The notes under the pieces are model-generated. The model worked only from the letters and a program-made list of their open reading frames with translations. It was not told the origin of the DNA and did not search any database. DNA of 8,090 nucleotides, from contig JASIKQ010000209.1 of NCBI GenBank assembly GCA_030049565.1, forward strand, positions 1 through 8,090, written 5' to 3'. Origin of the DNA: Candidatus Sulfotelmatobacter sp. (GTDB lineage Bacteria > Acidobacteriota > Terriglobia > Terriglobales > Acidobacteriaceae). The translations under genes and the position numbers were made by a program. This document shows positions 4,028 to 8,090 of the stretch, one piece after another; position 1 is the stretch's first letter, and the number at the start of each line of letters is the position of its first letter.

Positions 4028-5551
4028 TCACTCCGCCGCCGCTTCTGCCACGGGCCCCAGCCCCCTCATCCGCCTCACCTCATTCACGGTCAACACGCCG
4101 TTTTGCAGCAGAATCTGCTGAATCTGTGCCTCTTCCAGCGGATCGGTCGTATCCAGCTCCGCAAACGCAAACTCCAGATCGTTCCATCCCAGCTTCTTCG
4201 CGATCGCCTCTCGCGTCAGCGCCTCGGCCAGCAACCGTGCCGTCGGCACAATCGCCTGCCGGAACGCCAGGTCGCTGTATTCCTCCGCGGTGGAGCGGTT
4301 CACATCCCGCTCCACGCCCAGGTAAAACGGAGGAAGGTCGAAAGCGTCGGCGACGACGCGCAGCAGAAATTCCTGCCACTGCAGTCGTAAGTCTGCATCG
4401 GTGCCTCCACCGAACCTCAGTACCTCCGGCTTGCTCTCGACCGATAAAATAGGCACCTTTCCTGTGCCCTCAATTTCGTCTTGCCACCACCGAATCAGCC
4501 GCTCATGATGCTCCGGCGTCAAATCCTGCAGCCACAGCGCATACTGCACCACCGTGTTCGACGCCAGCCTCGACGCATACCGATGCGCTCCTAGAAACGC
4601 GTTGATCGTTTCGAACGCAACCTCGAGCCGCCCCAATCCAAACGGCGTGTGCGTCCTGGGATTCAGCCGGATATAAATCAGCTCATCGTCATCCAGCTTG
4701 ACCTGCATGTTCGGCCCGCCGTTATCGACAACCTGCATATATCTCTGCGAAGTCGGCGACCCATCCCACTCCAGATTGATTCGTATCGACGCCCCATCCA
4801 CCGGCCACAACAACAGCGGCAATGTAGGGACAGCCGCCCCCGGCTGTCCGGCCGAGCGAAGCGCGGCAATGGGTGCCCCACCCTGAGCCTGCCCTGAGCG
4901 AAGTCGAAGGGTGCTTTTCGTTGGGTGGGAATTAGAATTGGGGTGCCCCACTTCTCGCCGGTTTTGCGAGACGTGGGAATCCACTGCCGCCGGGTGCCCC
5001 ACTCCCCGCCGATTTTGCAAGAAGTGGGAGTATTCGGATGCCTGCAGCAACTCCGCCTCATCCCACCCCGGATTCACCTGCACCTCGATTGCCCCAAATC
5101 CGCCGACGATGATGTCCTCGAGCACTTGCTCGGAAAACGATCGAAACGAGTCATCCGGATTCGGCGCTTCAAAATTCGAAGTCAAAATTCGAATCCGCTC
5201 GGCCCCATTCGGAATCGCCTCAATCGAATATCCCTGCCGCGGCTGCACTCTCCATCGCATCCCGGCAATCCGATCCTTGATGCAGTTGATCGCCCGCCGC
5301 GCAATTGGCGTCTCCGAAAACCGCCGCAGGTTATACGGCGTCGGTTTTGGCATCGCATCGTTGATCGGTCCATACGAATTGAAAATCGACGGCAGCACCG
5401 AAGTCCGCCGCCTCTTTGTCAACTGTTCATCGGACAGGAAGTTCCCCGTTTCTCGCCGTTTTCGCGAGAAGCGGGAACTGTCACCGTCCGCTCCTGCCGA
5501 CACTCCCGCCGCCCGGCGCCATGCGCCGCGTACCGCCTCTGCAATGTTCAT
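4028..5551 (-). CDS. Phage portal protein, HK97-type, with in-frame repeat-derived insertions
   Basis: A 507-residue protein resembling the phage portal family. The portal is a dodecameric ring at one capsid vertex through which DNA enters and leaves. Recognisable parts are TPIARRAINCIKDRIAGMRW (81-100), EQVLEDIIVGGFGAIEVQVN (141-160), LLLWPVDGASIRINL (246-260), DDELIYIRLNPRTHTPFGLG (288-307) and VVADAFDLPPFYLGVERDVN (399-418). After these comes a helical C-terminus with GVLTVNEVRRMRGLGPV. Residues about 173-243 interrupt the beta region between IEVQV and WPVDG; they are encoded by dispersed repeats and include SHFLQNRRGVGHP and SHVSQNRREVGHP. A related repeat encodes residues 25-37. No stop or frameshift results. 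The start has AGGTAGAG four bases upstream. No terminase gene precedes it. Confidence 0.85.
   Translation of the reverse strand: MNIAEAVRGAWRRAAGVSAGADGDSSRFSRKRRETGNFLSDEQLTKRRRTSVLPSIFNSYGPINDAMPKPTPYNLRRFSETPIARRAINCIKDRIAGMRWRVQPRQGYSIEAIPNGAERIRILTSNFEAPNPDDSFRSFSEQVLEDIIVGGFGAIEVQVNPGWDEAELLQASEYSHFLQNRRGVGHPAAVDSHVSQNRREVGHPNSNSHPTKSTLRLRSGQAQGGAPIAALRSAGQPGAAVPTLPLLLWPVDGASIRINLEWDGSPTSQRYMQVVDNGGPNMQVKLDDDELIYIRLNPRTHTPFGLGRLEVAFETINAFLGAHRYASRLASNTVVQYALWLQDLTPEHHERLIRWWQDEIEGTGKVPILSVESKPEVLRFGGGTDADLRLQWQEFLLRVVADAFDLPPFYLGVERDVNRSTAEEYSDLAFRQAIVPTARLLAEALTREAIAKKLGWNDLEFAFAELDTTDPLEEAQIQQILLQNGVLTVNEVRRMRGLGPVAEAAAE
4824..4860. repeat. GGACAGCCG hairpin repeat inside the portal gene
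   Basis: A perfect 9-bp stem, GGACAGCCG (4828-4836) with CGGCTGTCC (4841-4849), encloses a CCCC loop. GGCCGAGCGAAGCGCGGC follows it. This is a third repeat type in the portal insertion block and encodes about residues 231-243 (LRSAGQPGAAVPT). Confidence 0.65.
4871..4935. repeat. Palindromic element E7 split by a nested CCTGCCCTGAGC repeat
   Basis: The outer parts GGGTGCCCCACCC (4871-4883) and TGCTTTTCGTTGGGTGGGAATT (start 4912, given here only by its ends TGCTTTTCG and GGGTGGGAATT) are those of the palindrome family. The left arm is interrupted by TGAGCCTGCCCTGAGCG followed by AAGTCGAAGGG (4884-4911). The outermost stem CCCACCC/GGGTGGG (4877-4883, 4923-4929) still pairs. It encodes portal residues about 206-227 (SHPTKSTLRLRSGQAQGGAP). 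Confidence 0.75.
4941..4981. repeat. Palindromic element E4 inside the portal gene
   Basis: The stem CCCACTTCTCGC (4947-4958) pairs with GCGAGACGTGGG (4966-4977) at 11 of 12 positions around the loop CGGTTTT, between the ends GGGTGCCCCA and GTGGGAAT. It is read in frame as DSHVSQNRREVGHP. Confidence 0.85.
4992..5032. repeat. Palindromic element E5 inside the portal gene
   Basis: It starts 51 bp (17 codons) from E4. The stem CCCACTCCCCGC (4998-5009) and GCAAGAAGTGGG (5017-5028) pair at 9 of 12 positions around the loop CGATTTT. It is read in the same frame as E4, giving YSHFLQNRRGVGHP. The three mismatches are all C opposite A, as expected from T-to-C transitions in one arm. Confidence 0.8.
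5441..5478. repeat. Palindromic element E6 near the portal N-terminus
   Basis: The stem CCCGTTTCTCGC (5445-5456) pairs with GCGAGAAGCGGG (5464-5475) at 11 Watson-Crick pairs plus one G-T, around the loop CGTTTTC. It encodes portal residues 25-37, SRFSRKRRETGN, in the same frame as E4 and E5, adding a strongly basic segment. Confidence 0.8.
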
Positions 5552-5561
5552 GATCTCTACC

Positions 5562-5590
5562 TGGTCAGATGTCTCTTAATTAGATATACT
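5562..5590 (+). promoter_or_regulatory. Putative promoter of the toxin-antitoxin operon
   Basis: TGGTCA (5562-5567) and TATACT (5585-5590) are separated by 17 bases. They match the sigma-70 -35 and -10 consensus at four and five of six positions. The start of transcription would fall near 5597, about 30 bases before the antitoxin ATG. The same AT-rich gap must also hold any promoter for the divergent portal gene; none is clear on that strand. Confidence 0.45.
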
Positions 5591-5606
5591 GATATTCTGA
5601 TATATG
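5583..5606. promoter_or_regulatory. Tandem 8-bp repeats, likely antitoxin operator
   Basis: Three head-to-tail octamers, GATATACT, GATATTCT and GATATATG, overlap the proposed -10 box and transcription start. Ribbon-helix-helix antitoxins commonly bind short repeated sites in their own promoters as arrays of dimers. Repression by antitoxin alone or with the toxin is therefore a reasonable inference. Confidence 0.5.
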
Positions 5607-5628
5607 TTTATCCTACGAGAGGATCACT

Positions 5629-5907
5629 ATGCCCGAAACTGAACTTACACGCTTAACTATTGTTTGGTCCAAAGATACCGACTTGGCTTTGCGCTCCCAT
5701 CTTGGCGCTCAGGGCCTCAAAAAGGGCGCCCTCTCGAGGTTTGTCGAGGATGCCGTCAAATGGCGCCTGTTTGATCAATCCGTCATTCAGACCCGCGCCG
5801 CCTTCGCCGATATAACTGCCGACGAACTGGAGGACCTGATTGACGAAGCCGTCACCAGCGTTCGCAAACCAAAACGTCGACAACGCAAACACCGCACAAG
5901 GAAATAA
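5629..5907 (+). CDS. Ribbon-helix-helix antitoxin of a type II toxin-antitoxin pair
   Basis: A 92-residue protein. The N-terminal segment TRLTIVWSKDTDLALRSHLG reads as the DNA-contacting beta strand and first helix of a ribbon-helix-helix fold. GLKKGALSRFVEDAVKWRLF (29-48) reads as the turn and second helix. The rest, ADITADELEDLIDEAVTSVR, is an acidic helix typical of the toxin-binding region, and the tail KPKRRQRKHRTRK is very basic. It is expected to hold the downstream nuclease inactive and to repress the operon. GAGAGG upstream of the ATG is the ribosome site. The toxin gene starts 3 bp after the stop, with its Shine-Dalgarno (AAGGA) inside the end of this gene, so translation is likely coupled. 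The repeat operator just upstream supports autoregulation. Confidence 0.85.
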   Translation: MPETELTRLTIVWSKDTDLALRSHLGAQGLKKGALSRFVEDAVKWRLFDQSVIQTRAAFADITADELEDLIDEAVTSVRKPKRRQRKHRTRK

Positions 5908-5910
5908 CCC

Positions 5911-6321
5911 ATGCGGCTTGTGGTCGACACCAATGTCCTGCTGAGCGCCTTGCTGTCGGCCGATTCTCCGTCGGCCCAAATCCTTGCCCTGTGGCGCAGC
6001 CGCAAGTTCGATCTTCTGACATCCGCCGAGCAACTCGATGAAATCGCTCGCGTGACGCGCTACCCGAAACTTCGGGCGCGCCTCTCTCCCGCGCTTGCCG
6101 GACGTCTAGTCAATCGGCTTCACGACGTCGCCATCGTCATCGAGGGACTGCCCCAGGTCACCGCTTCTCCCGATCCCGACGACAATTACCTGCTCGCGCT
6201 GGCCGAAGCGGGAGAGGCTCACTTCCTCGTAACCGGCGACAAGGCCCTCGTCGCGCTCAAGGTTCACAAATCAACTCGCATCGTGAGTCCCGCCGCGCTG
6301 GCCGCGTTGCTGAAGGACTAG
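5911..6321 (+). CDS. PIN-domain ribonuclease toxin (COG1569 type)
   Basis: A 136-residue protein covering a full PIN domain. The acidic residues expected to bind the catalytic metal are visible: Asp6 in VVDTNVLLSAL, Glu44 in SAEQLDEIARV, Asp90/Asp91 in PDPDDNYLLALA and Asp110 in LVTGDKALVAL. The motif order and the DPDDNxxLALA signature fit the group often annotated as PIN-family toxin component, whose members cleave RNA and arrest growth when free of antitoxin. Length is normal and no catalytic residue is missing, so the toxin should be active. It follows the antitoxin by 3 bp. Together they occupy the place where a terminase gene would be expected next to a phage portal, so they may mark the boundary of the phage-derived region. 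Confidence 0.88.
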   Translation: MRLVVDTNVLLSALLSADSPSAQILALWRSRKFDLLTSAEQLDEIARVTRYPKLRARLSPALAGRLVNRLHDVAIVIEGLPQVTASPDPDDNYLLALAEAGEAHFLVTGDKALVALKVHKSTRIVSPAALAALLKD

Positions 6322-6327
6322 CGCAAC

Positions 6328-6352
6328 AAAAAAGCCCCGCGTCCGCGGAGCT
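6328..6352 (-). terminator. Rho-independent terminator closing the kinase/DUF3037 gene set
   Basis: On the minus strand, AGCTCCGCG, loop GGAC-like bases and GCGGGGCT form an 8-bp stem with one mismatch, followed by TTTTTT. It lies about 75 bases after the stop of the membrane protein gene. The plus-strand side has no T-run, so it serves the leftward transcripts. The toxin gene ends just 6 bases away. Confidence 0.7.
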
Positions 6353-6371
6353 GATTCTGTCAAGACACTTT

Positions 6372-6408
6372 GTCATCCTGAGCGCAGCGAAGGACCTATG
6401 CATTCCCC
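6372..6408. repeat. Short GTCATCCTGAG..AAGGACCTATGCATTCC repeat, copy 2
   Basis: GTCATCCTGAGCGCAGCGAA followed by GGACCTATGCATTCCCCTC nearly equals 3991-4027. It lies outside the phage cassette, which shows that these repeats belong to the host genome and not only to the phage genes. Confidence 0.8.
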
Positions 6409-6425
6409 TCCTCAGTGTGGGGAAC

Positions 6426-6779
6426 CTAGTGAGCGCCATCTGCGCCACGGCCGTCGTCGCGACGATCACGCCCGTAAGATCCTACGCCTGTTTGTCCTTC
6501 ATCCGGTGCCTCATCCATTCGCCGCGACCCGCTAAACAAGAAATAGTACGGATACTTTCCCGTCCAACGAACATACGCAGCAACCCTTAAGACACTAACC
6601 ACAAACAATGCGAGGAAGAGTACCGGCACAACCCCATCGAAGAAAATGAAATGCATCAGATACCACTTCCACAGCCCAGCTGGAAGCACCCAGGCAAGCA
6701 GCATCGCCAGTACCCACAGCCCAAGCAGAACCATGAGTATGCGCCCGGTTCTACGGTAGAGATGTTCATGTCGGTTCAT
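6426..6779 (-). CDS. Small two-helix membrane protein, unknown function
   Basis: A 117-residue protein with a basic N-terminus (MNRHEHLYRRTGR) and two hydrophobic spans, about residues 13-32 (RILMVLLGLWVLAMLLAWVL) and 46-69 (FFDGVVPVLFLALFVVSVLR). The loop WKWYLMHFI lies between them. The hydrophilic C-terminal tail from about residue 85 is rich in Arg, Asp and Gly. The positive-inside rule suggests both ends are cytoplasmic. I do not recognise a family. It starts 6 bases after the DUF3037 stop, with AGGA between them, so the two genes are translationally coupled and probably share transcription. The last third is low-complexity and may be poorly conserved. Confidence 0.65.
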   Translation of the reverse strand: MNRHEHLYRRTGRILMVLLGLWVLAMLLAWVLPAGLWKWYLMHFIFFDGVVPVLFLALFVVSVLRVAAYVRWTGKYPYYFLFSGSRRMDEAPDEGQTGVGSYGRDRRDDGRGADGAH

Positions 6780-6785
6780 GTCATC

Positions 6786-7595
6786 CTAGACCCCCAGCTC
6801 CCGCCGCGCCTCTTCTGCAATCGCCGGCATTCTTCTGACTTCCTCGACCCGGATCCGGCTCTCTTGCATCATCGCCAATGCAAACCCAATCTCGTCCTTT
6901 TTTCTGTCGAGATCATTGTCGACCACAGCCGTAAGCGACGGCACAAGCGGAAACTTATCGTGGCCCCTGATCAACTCTGCAATTCTTGGAAACCTTGAAG
7001 CCAACATCACTGCCGAATCCACCCTCGCCCTCAGCGATACCGCATGAAACAGCTTGACCTCGTTCCCAATTACATATGAAGAATCGAACTTAAATGAATC
7101 ACCCGGCCCAGTGTATCTCGCCACCGGGAACGGCTTGATCAGTCCCGATAGTCCGGCAGCATCGAAGCCATCTTGTATCGCCAGTACGATCTTGTCGCGC
7201 TCACTCAGAACGTGCGAGCGCCCAATCTGCGGCGATTCCAGATACATCCTGGCCACGACGTCAATCTCCTTCGTGGGATCATCCGTAAGACATCCTTTCG
7301 ATTCCGATAACTGCACCAGGTTCGAAAAAGAGTCATTCAACCATCGCATCACGGAAGCGCAATCACGCACGTCAACCACGTGTTGTCGAAGATCTCCCTC
7401 CAGCGCCTGCAGCCATTCAATGTCTGCCTGCGGATCCAGACACTGCAAGCGCCGCCAATCTCGCGTAAAACGCACATCGGCAAAACCCGCCTTCGGAGTC
7501 TCTATCATCACTAACCCGAAATTCACAAACTCGCCTTTCACCGCGTCCGGTACATACCGCAGCAGGAAGAACTCAAGTTTTCGTCTTTCCGTCAC
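6786..7595 (-). CDS. DUF3037 family protein
   Basis: A 269-residue protein. The N-terminal stretch LEFFLLRYVPDAVKGEFVNF followed by GLVMIE (residues 8-33) is the hallmark of DUF3037 proteins, whose biochemical role is not known to me. The rest is mixed alpha/beta with no catalytic motif that I can name; SHVLSERDKIVLAIQDGFDA is a typical helical piece. DUF3037 genes are commonly found beside HipA-like kinase genes, as here, which suggests a shared module, perhaps kinase plus regulator or substrate. The start codon is GTG (7593-7595), chosen because AAGGAA lies seven bases upstream and no ATG occurs before the conserved segment. That ribosome site falls within an interspersed repeat. The gene is intact. 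Confidence 0.8.
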   Translation of the reverse strand: MTERRKLEFFLLRYVPDAVKGEFVNFGLVMIETPKAGFADVRFTRDWRRLQCLDPQADIEWLQALEGDLRQHVVDVRDCASVMRWLNDSFSNLVQLSESKGCLTDDPTKEIDVVARMYLESPQIGRSHVLSERDKIVLAIQDGFDAAGLSGLIKPFPVARYTGPGDSFKFDSSYVIGNEVKLFHAVSLRARVDSAVMLASRFPRIAELIRGHDKFPLVPSLTAVVDNDLDRKKDEIGFALAMMQESRIRVEEVRRMPAIAEEARRELGV

Positions 7596-7597
7596 GC

Positions 7598-7667
7598 GAA
7601 GTTTCCTTCGTGTACCTTCGTGTCCTTAGTGGTAAAAGCCTTTCTTCATGTTCATCTGTGGTGAAGC
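7598..7667. repeat. Dispersed CCTTCGTGT..TCTGTGGTGAA repeat
   Basis: This makes up the kinase-DUF3037 gap. CCTTCGTGTACCTTCGTG repeats a CCTTCGTGT unit twice, and TTCATCTGTGGTGAAGCC resembles the ends of the TCTGTG repeats in the phage cassette. On the minus strand it provides the AAGGAA ribosome site of the DUF3037 gene. Confidence 0.55.
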
Positions 7668-8090
7668 CTAATTCTCCCTCCACCCCGGAAACGGTCTCCT
7701 TGGCGAAATTCGAAAAATCTCAATCAGTCCCCGCACCAGTTCGCGTCGCGCAATCAGCTCGCGCACCAATTTCTCGATTGCATCGGCATCGCTTCCATAC
7801 CACTCCGGAGGAATTTCCCCCGCCACGCTCCACACTACGTCCTCTTCCATCTTTTCCACGCGCGAAAGCCACGGCTCAAACGACTCCCATCCCCGAATCC
7901 CCGCATACACTTCATTCCGCGCATACACCCCCCGCAGCGGATAGTCCGGAAACGTCCACTCCCCGGCGTTGAAACAATATCCCTGATCAATAAAGGACGC
8001 CGTGTATTTCTTCTCCCGCGACTTCCTCCAAAACGCTGCCTGCCGTCCGTTCGCATTCCCTGTCCACTTATCCAGCACCAGCATTCCCGC
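7668..8090 (-). CDS. HipA-like kinase, C-terminal part (5' end outside window)
   Basis: The frame is open to the right edge (codons for Ala-Gly precede the first ATG at 8084), so this is the last 140 or so residues of a longer protein. Counting from that ATG, VLDKWTGNANGRQAAFWRK (residues 3-21) resembles the catalytic loop of HipA-like kinases (D-x-W-x-x-N-x-D-x-R), with Asp5, Asn10 and Arg14 matching. The family-typical second Asp is Asn12 here. The region FIDQGYCFNAGEWTFPDYPL (31-50) would follow as the metal-binding/activation part. A helical tail rich in Glu and Arg closes the protein. HipA-type enzymes phosphorylate proteins such as tRNA synthetases; the target of this subgroup is unknown to me. 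No HipB-like repressor gene is visible nearby in this window, and DUF3037 is the immediate partner. Confidence 0.75.
   Translation of the reverse strand, partial: AGMLVLDKWTGNANGRQAAFWRKSREKKYTASFIDQGYCFNAGEWTFPDYPLRGVYARNEVYAGIRGWESFEPWLSRVEKMEEDVVWSVAGEIPPEWYGSDADAIEKLVRELIARRELVRGLIEIFRISPRRPFPGWREN

Noticed and set aside
4941..5032. Two similar 40-bp palindromic repeats with 51-bp period, CRISPR-like at first glance
   Set aside because: Only two intact units lie in coding sequence with an 11-bp gap, which is too short for a spacer. The same element occurs singly elsewhere, and no cas gene is present.
4818..5034. Possibility that the portal is an assembly chimera or a pseudogene
   Set aside because: The frame is open through the whole block and both flanks read as one portal protein. 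A misjoin or decay would be expected to break the frame at least once; it remains only a minor possibility.
5552..5628. Phage attachment site at the portal/toxin-antitoxin boundary
   Set aside because: There is no tRNA gene, integrase or matching direct repeat elsewhere in the window to support an att site.
4911..5656. Plus-strand reading frames of 222-243 codons opposite the portal gene
   Set aside because: They are antisense to well-recognised portal segments and run through the repeat block and into the antitoxin gene. Their composition is that of a shadow frame and no good ribosome site is seen.
5653..6033. Minus-strand frames across the toxin-antitoxin genes
   Set aside because: Both plus-strand genes show clear family motifs, ribosome sites and 3-bp spacing. 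The minus-strand frames are shadows.

Overview
The window looks like a chromosomal stretch from a moderately GC-rich soil-type bacterium, most likely an acidobacterium (Terriglobia-like). That placement is inference: it rests on the dense interspersed repeats (for example GTCATCCTGAG...CGAAGGACCT and CTCCGTGTTCCTCTGTGCCC) and on a HipA-like kinase next to a DUF3037 gene. No rRNA, tRNA or CRISPR array is visible.

Left part (1-5551, all minus strand, read right to left): a phage head-morphogenesis cassette in canonical HK97 order. It runs portal, prohead protease, coiled-coil (scaffold-like) protein, HK97-fold major capsid protein, gp6-like head-tail connector, then a further small protein cut by the left edge. 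No terminase lies upstream of the portal; a divergent toxin-antitoxin pair occupies that place. Unlike a compact phage operon, most of the gaps (66 to 334 bp) are filled with dispersed repeats. The portal and the protease also carry repeat DNA inside their reading frames without being broken. I read this as an old, host-adapted head cassette (degenerate prophage, or a gene-transfer-agent-like or otherwise domesticated particle locus) rather than a recently integrated phage.

Middle (5562-6321, plus strand): an autoregulated-looking type II toxin-antitoxin operon. A ribbon-helix-helix antitoxin is followed 3 bp later by a COG1569-type PIN-domain toxin. The AT-rich promoter region holds three tandem 8-bp repeats.

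Right part (6328-8090, minus strand): the 3' end of a HipA-like kinase gene, a DUF3037 gene (GTG start) and a tightly coupled small two-helix membrane protein. A rho-independent terminator at 6328-6352 closes this set.

The most unusual signal is a family of short palindromic elements. They have a 12-bp stem and a 7-nt C-G-N-T-T-T-T-like loop, all in one orientation, with stem sequences that change in a compensating way. Copies sit directly after the stop codons of two phage genes. Others are inserted in frame into the portal (four copies) and the protease (one copy), much like Rickettsia palindromic elements. Other repeat types are nested or tandem with them, giving a repeat-derived block of about 70 residues in the middle of the portal.
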